A stretch of DNA of 41,121 nt from Bdellovibrio sp. (GTDB taxonomy: Bacteria > Bdellovibrionota > Bacteriovoracia > Bacteriovoracales > Bacteriovoracaceae). A program made the position numbers and the translations under genes. The stretch is taken from assembly GCA_020720455.1 (NCBI GenBank), contig DYOQ01000008.1, positions 21,578 to 62,698 of the forward strand, written 5' to 3'. Positions 1-8,085 of the stretch are shown one piece after another (position 1 is the stretch's first letter; each line of letters opens with the position of its first letter). The notes under the pieces are model-generated. The model made no database searches and was not told where the DNA came from. It saw nothing but the letters and a program-made list of their open reading frames with translations.

Positions 1-2
1 AA

Positions 3-650
3 TTAGCAAAACCACAACCAACCATTGCAACCATTGCAACCATTGCAACCATTGCTCCGACAATAGCACCAGCAGTGACTCCTTCAGCAAAATCTGTTAC
101 AACAAAAGAGCAAGTAGAAAAACTTATACCACAACCACAACAACAGACACTACTTCCTGTTGCCGTAAAGCTAGAACAAGATAACGCTTTAACTACACCG
201 TTTAAAGTGGAACTCTATCCAATTAAAGATGATATGTACTCTGTTAACCAAAACCCCTCAGAAGAGATCAAAGCTATCATTCCAATAGAAACACAAAAAA
301 AAGTTGTTAAAGATAATCAAAATATTTATATAATTGCCGACCAAGATCAGACATGGATTACGTACAAAAAAGATAATAATAGTATTCGTCAATTTCTACT
401 AAAAAAGGGGGAGGACACCTTTGTCAGTGGAAAAGAGGTTAGAATTTTTGTCGGAAACGTAAATGCTGTAAAAGTATTTTTAAACAATCATCCCCTCCAG
501 CTCTCTCCAACATCTAAGAATGGGGTCAAAAGCCTCGTTTTCCCTCGAGAAGCAAAGAGTAAATACAAAATCCCACTTTTTATCCACGAACCTGGGAAGG
601 AAGTAATTGGCAGCGATGAATACGAATTACTAATTAATAAAAATGACTGA
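3..650 (+). CDS. Unknown Pro/Thr/Ala-rich protein, 5' end outside window
   Basis: The frame is open from the first codon of the window, so the GTG at position 75 is not the real start and the protein is truncated by the window edge. The visible N-terminal part reads as repeats of Thr-Ile-Ala, encoded by four copies of a 9-base unit, then a Pro/Gln-rich low-complexity stretch, then roughly 130 residues with mixed hydrophilic beta-like sequence. I recognise no domain. Low-complexity Thr/Ala/Pro sequence of this kind often links a membrane anchor or helix-turn-helix part to a C-terminal periplasmic domain (RodZ-like proteins are one example), but that is only a suggestion. Its stop overlaps the next gene by 8 bases, which indicates translational coupling with the ChaN-family protein. 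Confidence 0.75.
   Translation, partial: LAKPQPTIATIATIATIAPTIAPAVTPSAKSVTTKEQVEKLIPQPQQQTLLPVAVKLEQDNALTTPFKVELYPIKDDMYSVNQNPSEEIKAIIPIETQKKVVKDNQNIYIIADQDQTWITYKKDNNSIRQFLLKKGEDTFVSGKEVRIFVGNVNAVKVFLNNHPLQLSPTSKNGVKSLVFPREAKSKYKIPLFIHEPGKEVIGSDEYELLINKND
21..56 (+). repeat. 9-bp tandem repeat, four copies (Thr-Ile-Ala codons)
   Basis: The unit ACCATTGCA occurs at 21-29, 30-38 and 39-47, with a fourth copy at 48-56 that differs only in its last base. The unit is a multiple of three, so gain or loss of copies would lengthen or shorten the Thr-Ile-Ala linker of the surrounding gene without breaking the frame. Confidence 0.9.
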
Positions 651-2271
651 GGTCAATCAAAAGTTCAAAATACATCAACAAATATTCAAGGCATTAAAAA
701 AGAAAGCACTCAGTTTTGAAGGAAGAGCGCCTAGGGAATTAAAGGAGTATCGAAAAAACCATGAAGAACTGGCCAATAGACGTTTTTTAGCTTCAACACT
801 AAAAGAACTTCTTGAATCAATCAAAAAATCCAACATCGTATACTTGGGTGACTTTCACACTTTTGACCAAAGTAGTAAAAATATTGTCAGGATATTAAAT
901 GCTATTCAACAAGTTGAAAAAAAAATAATTATTGCGGTTGAATTTATCCATCAAAACAAACAACACGTTATTGACAACTATCTTAGCGGAGCAATCACAG
1001 AGCTAGAATTTTTAGAAGATATCAATTATCAAGAATCGTGGAGATTCCCTTGGAATCACTATAAACAGTTTTTTGATTTAGCAAAAAAATCTGGCTTACA
1101 AGTGGTTGGCCTTAACAGTATTGGCCAACTACAAGAGCGTGACACAAAAGCAGCAGAGATCATCTCGCGATTCCATGGCCTAGACAACCTCATCATCGTC
1201 ATATTTGGAGAACTGCACATGTCTCCGAACAAGCTTCCACAAAAAGTTTCGGATAGAATTAAGGCAACATTTCCATATACTATTGTTCATCAAAACCTTG
1301 AGGCCATCTATTGGCAACTAGCTAAAAATGGAGTTCCAGATGACCCAATAGTCAAATTCAACCAGAGTGAGTTTGTTATTCAGACATCTCCTCCGTGGAT
1401 AAAATATGAGAGCATGATTTATTGGTATCAGCACCTAAGTGATGACCCTAGTTTTGATATTCATGAATATATCATTGAGTTTGGCACAAAACTTTTTGAT
1501 AGTAATGCTCAAGATAATTTTCTCTTTATTTCAAAAGCATTTCTTGAAATACTGAACCAACCAGTTACAGGCGAAATACTATTAGATTATAACTTATATG
1601 ATCATAGCGGCCTGAGTTACGTAAGCAAAAAACTAAAAAAAGTAGCTCCAAAATCAGTTGCTAATTTTTATGCCAGACTTTTATTAACTGGAAAAAGTTT
1701 CAAACTTCCATACTCAAATGATTTTTACTGTTCAAATTACTCTGTCAATCGGCTCTCATATCTGGCAGGAAAACGTGTTTTTGACTTAATCATTAAACTT
1801 AACAACCCAGGGTTTAAAGAGCAGCAGATATATTCCAAGGGCGGGAATGAAAAAAGATTTATATTTTTTTTCTACCAATCATTAATGGGATATCTCTCTT
1901 CTAAAATTCTAAATCCATATTTAAAATGTGACATGTATCAAGACTTGGCCAGACAACTTAGTGCCCTAAAAAACAAACCAGCACTTAAGAAGAAACTACA
2001 ACTAACTCTTGATATTCTTGATGGACATTCAAAACTCCATATCCTTCTAAAGTCACAAACGTTAAGGGTAATATATAGTAGCGCTTTTTTAACCGCCCAC
2101 ATCGTTGCTGATTCAATTTTTGAAAACTTTTACAAAACAGAGAATAAAGAATTTTATCGAATGATGGATCTCGTTACCAATGGCGATTTGTCTAAAAACA
2201 AATTTATAGAACTAAAAAACATAGTATTTCCAAACAACGAGTATAAAATTCAGAAAAAACGTTTTTTTTAA
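643..2271 (+). CDS. ChaN-family (haem-binding uptake-like) protein with long C-terminal extension
   Basis: Residues about 60-240 resemble the ChaN/DUF399 fold: a beta strand leading into GDFH (69-72), a second strand with AVE (98-100), the Trp-rich segment around 132-138, and a GELH motif at 189-192. In the known family such Glu and His residues line the substrate or haem site and the proteins are usually outer-membrane lipoproteins of about 250-300 residues. This protein is 542 residues, has no signal peptide or lipobox, and its C-terminal 300 residues are mostly helical with no family I can name. The start overlaps the previous stop by 8 bases. Its stop overlaps the stop of the convergent HATPase gene by four bases. 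A cytoplasmic enzyme related to ChaN rather than a haem lipoprotein is the safer reading. Confidence 0.75.
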   Translation: MTEVNQKFKIHQQIFKALKKKALSFEGRAPRELKEYRKNHEELANRRFLASTLKELLESIKKSNIVYLGDFHTFDQSSKNIVRILNAIQQVEKKIIIAVEFIHQNKQHVIDNYLSGAITELEFLEDINYQESWRFPWNHYKQFFDLAKKSGLQVVGLNSIGQLQERDTKAAEIISRFHGLDNLIIVIFGELHMSPNKLPQKVSDRIKATFPYTIVHQNLEAIYWQLAKNGVPDDPIVKFNQSEFVIQTSPPWIKYESMIYWYQHLSDDPSFDIHEYIIEFGTKLFDSNAQDNFLFISKAFLEILNQPVTGEILLDYNLYDHSGLSYVSKKLKKVAPKSVANFYARLLLTGKSFKLPYSNDFYCSNYSVNRLSYLAGKRVFDLIIKLNNPGFKEQQIYSKGGNEKRFIFFFYQSLMGYLSSKILNPYLKCDMYQDLARQLSALKNKPALKKKLQLTLDILDGHSKLHILLKSQTLRVIYSSAFLTAHIVADSIFENFYKTENKEFYRMMDLVTNGDLSKNKFIELKNIVFPNNEYKIQKKRFF

Positions 2272-3716
2272 AAGATAGCGTCTTCAAAATCCTTCAGGAT
2301 CTCTTTCTTCTTTCCACGCTTAAGCGATACAATTTCCTTATTCTTATGTTCACCAGCAGTTATAGCGGCGGCAACATCTTTTCTATTTACGACATCAGGA
2401 GCACGCAATACCATCTGAACTCTACCACCTACAACTACCCCATCAGAAGCGAGGCTGTTTTCAAAAAATATTTTGCAACCAACAATTGTTGCCAACTCTT
2501 TTAGAATTAATAACTCAACGCTAGAACCATCCTTTACAGATACATCAAAACCAGAATCGGCCCTTAGCCAATCTTTGCTAAAACCAACACCGTTATCTGA
2601 CACATTAAACACCATCGTTGCGCCAAGCTTTTTAATACCTACGTTTATGTTTCTTGGGCCAGCAAGATTTGAACACGACTTAATACTATGATTCATTGCT
2701 TGAAACAAAACCTGTTCAAATCCCTCTTCATCGGCCAACACTTCCATTTCACCATCAATGTCCATTTTGACAGAAATACCCAATGTAAACAACTTCTCTG
2801 ATAAAGCATCAATTACCTTTGCGAACACTTTATCCACATTTACAGTAATCGAATCTAAATTTTTACCCATGTCACCTATCGGCAATTTCTTTTCATATGA
2901 AACAGACGAAGCAAAACCATTTTGCTCCAAATCCTCACTACTGACATCGTAAGCAAAGCTAGAAAGTTTCCCCTGATCAATACTTAATTTATACTTTGTA
3001 AATAGGTCCGAACAAGCGTGTAAATTGCACGACTCTAGGGCCAACTTGATCGTTTCTGGAACTGTCCTAGGAACAACGGACATATCAAGCTTAATCATCT
3101 CGCTCTCTGCCTTCCGCTCAATATCAAAACGTTTTAAAAAATCTTTTAAATTACTTCTGTAATCTAACAACAATAAAAATGGAACAACTACTCCCAAAAG
3201 ATAAAATGCAACTTTAAGATTTTCCAACAGCTCTTGTGTCGAAGATTTACCCGTATCTAGAATTGCTACAATATCGTCCTGGAATTCTAAAAGCTTTGTA
3301 TACCTATTCCCTAAAACCGTTGAGGCCCTTTGTTGCTTACGACCATCAAGCTCTAAAATTTTTTGATTAAACCAGTGAACGTCAGTCGCAAATGTATTTA
3401 GGAGTACAGCATTATTTTTAAACACATCTCCCAACTTTTCGTTCCCAAATGCCATAACATCTGCAACACAATCTTCTGTTGAGTCTAAAAAGCCCTTTGC
3501 AAATAGCCCATTGCTACTATCACCAAGAAGTTTTGCCGAATAACTTTGATAGACTCTTGCCATGCAAGTAGATAGTCCATCTGAAAATACAGACAAATTT
3601 TTAGACAACTGTGATGTTTTGTAAAAGACTAAAGTCACTGCTAACAATGTTGCTAGCAACATAATACCTATTAGGCTTTTTTTTCTGTTAAAGACTGCTA
3701 CAATCCTTGTATTCAT
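2268..3716 (-). CDS. Membrane HATPase (histidine-kinase-like) protein lacking a canonical DHp helix
   Basis: Two transmembrane segments (about 15-31 and 168-185) frame a periplasmic domain of about 135 residues, the usual layout of a sensor kinase. The C-terminal part has a GHKL ATPase core: N-box around 336-347 (Asn342, then His-Ser-Ile-Lys where the family has an Asn-Ala-x-Lys-like end) and the G1 box DNGVGF at 374-379, then a GSSVEL stretch in the G2 position. Between TM2 and the N-box I find no H-E-x-x-x-P-type phospho-acceptor motif, so it may act as an ATP-binding sensor, an anti-sigma-type GHKL kinase, or phosphorylate through an unusual site. The ATG follows an AGG with 8-base spacing. 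A promoter fits at 3768-3795. Confidence 0.72.
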   Translation of the reverse strand: MNTRIVAVFNRKKSLIGIMLLATLLAVTLVFYKTSQLSKNLSVFSDGLSTCMARVYQSYSAKLLGDSSNGLFAKGFLDSTEDCVADVMAFGNEKLGDVFKNNAVLLNTFATDVHWFNQKILELDGRKQQRASTVLGNRYTKLLEFQDDIVAILDTGKSSTQELLENLKVAFYLLGVVVPFLLLLDYRSNLKDFLKRFDIERKAESEMIKLDMSVVPRTVPETIKLALESCNLHACSDLFTKYKLSIDQGKLSSFAYDVSSEDLEQNGFASSVSYEKKLPIGDMGKNLDSITVNVDKVFAKVIDALSEKLFTLGISVKMDIDGEMEVLADEEGFEQVLFQAMNHSIKSCSNLAGPRNINVGIKKLGATMVFNVSDNGVGFSKDWLRADSGFDVSVKDGSSVELLILKELATIVGCKIFFENSLASDGVVVGGRVQMVLRAPDVVNRKDVAAAITAGEHKNKEIVSLKRGKKKEILKDFEDAIF

Positions 3717-3767
3717 AATTTAGACCTGCTGTCTAGAGTGGGCGGACTCCTGTCCTACCTTATATAT

Positions 3768-3795
3768 ATTCTACATCACTCACCGTCTTCGTCAA
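3768..3795 (-). promoter_or_regulatory. Sigma70-type promoter for the HATPase gene
   Basis: Read on the minus strand: TTGACG (3790-3795), a 16-base spacer, then TAGAAT (3768-3773), each one mismatch from consensus. Transcription would start near 3761, leaving about 45 bases of leader. The leader holds the small inverted repeat TAGAC-N5-GTCTA (3721-3735), whose loop includes part of the ribosome binding site, so a hairpin could modulate translation; that last step is inference. Confidence 0.45.
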
Positions 3796-3799
3796 CTAA

Positions 3800-3829
3800 T
3801 TGATCATTTCTGCCGATTCTAATTATCAT
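3800..3829 (+). promoter_or_regulatory. Possible promoter for the TonB-like gene
   Basis: TTGATC (3800-3805), an 18-base spacer and TATCAT (3824-3829) lie about 55 bases ahead of the start codon in the divergent intergenic region 3717-3884. The -10 has one mismatch, the -35 two. Nothing else in this gap looks better on the plus strand. Confidence 0.3.
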
Positions 3830-3884
3830 TTAGACTTTTTTTTAATACAGTATTAGTTAATACACATAACAGTTTTAAGATACG

Positions 3885-4709
3885 TTGGTTAAAGCTTTGA
3901 ATAAAATAAATAATGAAGATAATCGTTCGGCCATTTCCATGCTAGTTACCATAACAATATCTATATTATTACATCTAGTATTCTTTCTACTACTACCACA
4001 CACATCAAACATTACTTCACCTGTTGCACATAAGGATAATCCCATCACTGTCACGAGATTAACCCAACCGCCCAAAAAAGAGATAAAAACTGTCGGGAAA
4101 GAAAATGGAAAAAAAAGAGATACCTTCTCAATGTCCGTTGGCCAGCTTGCCCCGCCACCACATAATATAAAGCAAATCATGGAAAACATGCATACACAAA
4201 ATACAAAAGACACTCCAAAAGAAAAAACACATATCAACTCACAAACAGTACCTGTTAACAAATATGAAGTAACAAACTACAACGCTTTATCACCACCAGT
4301 TCAAGATGCATTAGAAATGACAGACTTTAATATGAACATAACACCTCCTAAGGGTGTCTCGATCGATGCGCTAAACGAAACTGAAAAAATATTTTACAGC
4401 TTTTTCAAACGATCATACTCAAAATACGTTAACTCATACGTAAGTACGATTAATGAATTAATGACAAATAAACCCTATCTTAAAAACAAACGTGTTTCTT
4501 CAAAACATATTATGAGCGCCAAAGTTACCTATGACAAAACAGGCAATGTAATCAGCATTCAAGTAATACGCTGGTCTGATGATGATGATCTTCAAAATAT
4601 CTTTCAAAAGACAATTGAAGAGATTAGAAATATACCAAACCCACCCAAAGATTTGATTCAAGAAGATGAGACCTTTGTCATACATTACGAACTACATTTC
4701 AACAAATGA
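3885..4709 (+). CDS. TonB-like energy-transducing protein
   Basis: One N-terminal transmembrane helix (about 18-37) follows a short charged cytoplasmic tail; then comes a long Pro/Lys/Thr-rich periplasmic spacer (about 40-150) and a C-terminal domain (about 200-274) with the alternating beta pattern of TonB/TolA C-termini, including a segment reading tydktGnvisiqVirwS. In the known family this protein couples the ExbB/ExbD motor to outer-membrane receptors; no exbB or exbD is in this window. The TTG start has no clear Shine-Dalgarno; an ATG at 3939 (residue 19) would put the helix at the very N-terminus and is less likely. The 3' end overlaps the convergent anti-sigma-like gene by 11 bases, suggesting that the two units are tightly packed rather than separated by a terminator. 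Confidence 0.7.
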   Translation: MVKALNKINNEDNRSAISMLVTITISILLHLVFFLLLPHTSNITSPVAHKDNPITVTRLTQPPKKEIKTVGKENGKKRDTFSMSVGQLAPPPHNIKQIMENMHTQNTKDTPKEKTHINSQTVPVNKYEVTNYNALSPPVQDALEMTDFNMNITPPKGVSIDALNETEKIFYSFFKRSYSKYVNSYVSTINELMTNKPYLKNKRVSSKHIMSAKVTYDKTGNVISIQVIRWSDDDDLQNIFQKTIEEIRNIPNPPKDLIQEDETFVIHYELHFNK

Positions 4710-5118
4710 CAGAATTAACTGCAAACGCAACGACAACCAAAGCAGATAGAATTCTTAGCGGCCAACTCTTTGACATAATCTTTAATGACTCACCAACCAC
4801 TTTAAGAGTATCGCTAAACTTATATAACTTAGACTCTAAATCTTTGTCATAAATTTTTAACACAATATCTTGAATTTCATTCTCTAGAAAATTAAGTGTC
4901 GAATCATCTGGTGTTACATGTGGGACATAACTCCTAACCACATCTTCCTTTGTTTTGTACAACTTATACTTTTGCTGACATTTGTGACACTGTTCAAAAT
5001 GTTTTTTTTGTCTAATGGTAAATTCAACATCCATCACAACACTACTCTCTAACAACTGCCAGTGCTTGCACTCAAGACCCTGTTTACCTGAGTGATTAAA
5101 TTCGTAACATAAATTCAT
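4699..5118 (-). CDS. Membrane-anchored anti-sigma-factor-like zinc-finger protein
   Basis: The first half carries Cys and His residues in the order C-x-H (LECKHW) then HFEQCHKC, the H-x3-C-x2-C signature of zinc-containing anti-sigma (ZAS) domains. A single transmembrane helix occupies the last 20 residues, so the finger would face the cytoplasm with the protein anchored at its C-terminus. It sits directly downstream of, and overlaps, a sigma-region-like gene, the classical arrangement of an ECF sigma factor and its membrane-bound inhibitor. I place the start at the ATG at 5118, which has AAGGG 9 bases upstream, instead of the TTG one codon earlier. The periplasmic side has almost no domain, so a sensor would have to be another protein. 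Confidence 0.6.
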   Translation of the reverse strand: MNLCYEFNHSGKQGLECKHWQLLESSVVMDVEFTIRQKKHFEQCHKCQQKYKLYKTKEDVVRSYVPHVTPDDSTLNFLENEIQDIVLKIYDKDLESKLYKFSDTLKVVGESLKIMSKSWPLRILSALVVVAFAVNSVIC

Positions 5119-5527
5119 CAATTTTTCCCTTTAAGATTTGCTGGACAACATCTGTTATTGGTATACCAACAATGCTTGAGATTTCACTTGGACTATATTT
5201 CAAGTGTGTCTTTAAATAAAGAATAGCTCTTTCGATAATAGGTTTTGAATAAAAAAAAGTTGCTCTATCCCCATCAATAAGATTGCTTCTCTCAATATGA
5301 CAACTTCTCCTCATTCCTAACTGATATAAGAATGCAAGAATATTAATCGGGACACTGTTTAAATTTAAGCGCTCAAAAGACTCATCTTTAATGGAGACTA
5401 AATATGCTGCCACCGCATCAATAACGAGTTGTTGTGCTTGAAGCTCATCAGGAATCAACGAGTAAGCAAAAGGATAAAATTTTAAAACATGCCCATTTAT
5501 AATGGTTGTTAGCGTCTTATGATCCAC
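5096..5527 (-). CDS. Small sigma70-family-like protein (degenerate ECF type)
   Basis: At 143 residues it is short for an ECF sigma factor (usually 160-200). The N-terminal segment has the region-2-like pattern fYpfAYSLIPDElqAqqLviDAv, and the C-terminal 45 residues look like region 4: a helix (ILYLKTHLKYS), then psEIsSIvGIpitdVvqqI, a helix-turn-helix in which S-x-x-EI-x-x-x-x-G-I-x-x-x-x-V matches ECF sigma region 4.2. The middle, where promoter melting residues sit, is weak. It begins with GTG in the longest frame and has no strong ribosome binding site. Its 3' end overlaps the anti-sigma-like gene by 23 bases, so the pair is translationally coupled. It may be a real but divergent sigma factor or a regulator derived from one. 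Confidence 0.55.
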   Translation of the reverse strand: MDHKTLTTIINGHVLKFYPFAYSLIPDELQAQQLVIDAVAAYLVSIKDESFERLNLNSVPINILAFLYQLGMRRSCHIERSNLIDGDRATFFYSKPIIERAILYLKTHLKYSPSEISSIVGIPITDVVQQILKGKIDEFMLRI

Positions 5528-5602
5528 GCAAGAATTCTAACACATAAGGAATATAATACAACAAGAACATCTCTGAGTGAAAGATTCGGCCATCGAATCG
5601 TT

Positions 5603-6955
5603 TTAACAGGTTAGGCCAATTAATGATCCTTGACATGAAAAAGGTGTAGCACTTAATACCTCAACATCTACCCATTTACCTAAAAAATCATCATTTTCAG
5701 ATGGTGGAACAAAATGGATCAAACGATTGCAACTACTTCTTCCTTTCCATTTTTTTACCCCCCTCATTCTCCCAGCACCTTCAACCAGTAGCGTCGCTTT
5801 GCTGCCAACAAAACTAGACCGTATTTCAACCTGGATTTTTTCTTGAATTTGTTGAACAGTTTGAAGTCGTTTACTTTTCTCACTCATCAACAATTCATCT
5901 ACAATCTTTTCAGCTACAGTACCAGGACGTGGTGAAAATTTATAGGAGTAAATTGAATCAAATCTGGCCTTTTCTAATAACGATATGGTTTCTAAAAATT
6001 CATTCTCTGTTTCATTTGGAAACCCAACAATTATATCTGAGGTGATAACAATTCTTGGATTAGCTTCACGTATTTTTTCAAGAATCTCCAAATAGTGTGA
6101 CGAGGTGTAACGTCTTCCCATTCTCTTTAATACTGAATCAGAACCTGACTGAACAGGAAGATGTAAATGATCCGAAAGTTTATCACAAGTAGAATGTGCT
6201 TTGATTAAATCATCTGAAATAAAATATGGATGACTAGTCGTATATCGCAATCTTTTTAGGCCAATAAGATCGTTCACAGCAAGTAACAAGTCAGAGAACC
6301 GCTCATTATTTTCTTTTCCAAAAGCATTAACATTTTGCCCCAAAAGAGTAACTTCCTGTACTCCTGTTGCTATTAGATTTTTAATATCACTTAATATCTC
6401 GCTCGATCTTCTCGACTTTTCTCTACCTCGAGAGAAGGGGACTATACAGTAGGTACAAAAGTTATTACACCCTTTTATTATGTTCACAAATGCTTGAGGA
6501 GATTTATTGATAATCTTTGTCTCTATCGAATAATCCTGTGATGGATCATAACTATCATAGATAAATTTACTATCTCCATTTTGGACTCTTTCGACCATTT
6601 TATTAATGTTATCAATCTGGTCTGTGCCAAAGGCAAAATCTAAATGTTTATATTTTTTTATTAAATCATTACCTTCTATTTGGGCAACGCAACCGCCAAC
6701 GCCAACAATAACGCTCTTATTTTCCCTCTTCTTCAATACTTTTACTTCACCTAAACTCGAATAAAATTTTGAATTTGCCAAATCCCTAATTGCACAAGTA
6801 TTAAACAAAATTAGATCTGCCTCTTCAATGTTTTTTGATAACTCATAGTTCAATTCAGATAAATTGGACAAAATTCTCTCTGTATCATGATAATTCATCT
6901 GACACCCAAAAGTTTTAATCCAAACCTTTTTGCTACTCTCTATTATTTTTTTCAT
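5603..6955 (-). CDS. miaB: tRNA-2-methylthio-N6-dimethylallyladenosine synthase MiaB
   Basis: This radical-SAM methylthiotransferase adds a methylthio group to i6A37 of tRNAs reading UNN codons. The N-terminal UPF0004 domain supplies three cysteines for the auxiliary 4Fe-4S cluster (Cys18, Cys54, Cys89). The radical SAM motif C-x3-C-x2-C is at 163-170 (CNNFCTYC). The C-terminal 70 residues form the TRAM RNA-binding domain. The length of 450 residues is normal. It starts at an ATG 31 bases after the end of mtnA, so the two are probably co-transcribed. A perfect 6-base inverted repeat (5583-5588 with 5594-5599) follows the stop but lacks a U-run. Confidence 0.95.
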   Translation of the reverse strand: MKKIIESSKKVWIKTFGCQMNYHDTERILSNLSELNYELSKNIEEADLILFNTCAIRDLANSKFYSSLGEVKVLKKRENKSVIVGVGGCVAQIEGNDLIKKYKHLDFAFGTDQIDNINKMVERVQNGDSKFIYDSYDPSQDYSIETKIINKSPQAFVNIIKGCNNFCTYCIVPFSRGREKSRRSSEILSDIKNLIATGVQEVTLLGQNVNAFGKENNERFSDLLLAVNDLIGLKRLRYTTSHPYFISDDLIKAHSTCDKLSDHLHLPVQSGSDSVLKRMGRRYTSSHYLEILEKIREANPRIVITSDIIVGFPNETENEFLETISLLEKARFDSIYSYKFSPRPGTVAEKIVDELLMSEKSKRLQTVQQIQEKIQVEIRSSFVGSKATLLVEGAGRMRGVKKWKGRSSCNRLIHFVPPSENDDFLGKWVDVEVLSATPFSCQGSLIGLTC

Positions 6956-6986
6956 GTAATCTTACCCAAGCTCGCATAGAAATAAA

Positions 6987-8027
6987 TCAAAACAGTTTTA
7001 GTGCTTCTGAGAACGGTGGTTTTAAAATTCCTTTTTCTGTGATTATACCTGTAATTAACTCAGCAGGAGTAACATCAAAGGCCGGATTTCTAGTTTTTAT
7101 AGATTCTGGGGCCGTAAGCACACCTGCAAACTTATACACCTCAGACCCATCTCTCTCTTCAATAACAATATCCTTACCAGTTTTTGTAGCTAAATCAATT
7201 GTTGATGATGGACAGGCAATATACAAAGGAATATTAAAATATTTTGCCAAAATAGCAACGCCGAGAGTCCCAATTTTATTAGCTATATCACCATTGGCAG
7301 CAACTCGATCAGTGCCAACAATTATGACATCAATTAAACCTTGTGACATTATATGCGCGGCCATATTATCTGTAATTAATGTTACATCGATCCCCGCATG
7401 ATGAAGCTCGAAACTAGTCAGTCGTGCACCTTGTAGTAGTGGTCTTGTCTCGTCAGCATAAACTCTAAACCTTATCCCCTTTTTATGTGCAACATACATC
7501 GGAGCTAAAGCTGTTCCAAATTCAGAAACTGCAAGCGCCCCAGCATTACAGTGAGTCAGCACTCCAACACCATCTTTGATCAAAGATTGTCCATGGCCAC
7601 CAATTTGCTTACATATCAACTTGTCCTCTTCATGAATACCAATTGCCTCTTTTAAAACAACCCCATAAAGTTCCTTGGTGGTACTACATCCAGAATTTTT
7701 AGCTCTATTAATTATACGATCAATGGCCCACCTTAAATTGACAGCAGTTGGACGAGCACTATCTAAATAATTCCCATTTTTTTCAAGCAGTGTTAAAAAC
7801 TCTTGAGTCGAACTATTTTTAAAATCTTTCATTGAAAGGGCAAGGCCATATCCACCAGCAATACCAATCGCAGGTGCACCTCGGACCTTCAGTTGTTTAA
7901 TACTATGCCAAACATCTTCAATCGTATTTTGTTTTTCTACTTCAATTTTTGTTGGTAGCTTTGTTTGATCAAGAAAATAAAGCTCGTTATCAACAAGCTC
8001 GACACTTTTAGGAATAGTCATTTTCAT
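6987..8027 (-). CDS. mtnA: Methylthioribose-1-phosphate isomerase
   Basis: MtnA converts 5-methylthioribose-1-phosphate to methylthioribulose-1-phosphate in the methionine salvage pathway; homologues can also isomerise 5-deoxyribose-1-phosphate. The eIF2B-alpha-like fold is clear, with RGAPAIGIAGGYG near the N-terminus, the catalytic Cys160 in LTHCNAGALA and Asp240 in VGTDRVAANGD. These numbers equal those of the Bacillus enzyme only if translation starts at the ATG at 8027; the longer TTG start (8039) lies on top of the Shine-Dalgarno sequence GGAG and should be rejected. No other methionine-salvage gene is present nearby. It precedes miaB with a 31-base gap and follows the Ser/Thr kinase gene after 58 bases. 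Confidence 0.93.
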   Translation of the reverse strand: MKMTIPKSVELVDNELYFLDQTKLPTKIEVEKQNTIEDVWHSIKQLKVRGAPAIGIAGGYGLALSMKDFKNSSTQEFLTLLEKNGNYLDSARPTAVNLRWAIDRIINRAKNSGCSTTKELYGVVLKEAIGIHEEDKLICKQIGGHGQSLIKDGVGVLTHCNAGALAVSEFGTALAPMYVAHKKGIRFRVYADETRPLLQGARLTSFELHHAGIDVTLITDNMAAHIMSQGLIDVIIVGTDRVAANGDIANKIGTLGVAILAKYFNIPLYIACPSSTIDLATKTGKDIVIEERDGSEVYKFAGVLTAPESIKTRNPAFDVTPAELITGIITEKGILKPPFSEALKLF

Positions 8028-8085
8028 AGTTATCTCCAAGGATGGTGAATATACCGTCAGATCTGTACTATGTCATGTGAGTTTT

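Noticed and set aside
3812-3819. GCCGATTC, resembling a FliA -10 upstream of the TonB-like gene
   Set aside because: No TAAA at 15 bases distance; the nearest TAAT is 11 bases away, so spacing does not fit.
3875-4261. Minus-strand frame opposite the TonB-like gene
   Set aside because: Cys-, Phe- and Ser-rich translation typical of an antisense shadow; the plus-strand frame has a clear domain order.
5583-5599. Perfect GATTCG-N5-CGAATC inverted repeat after miaB as a terminator
   Set aside because: Only six pairs and three T after the stem on the relevant strand; too weak for an intrinsic terminator, though it might be a protein site.
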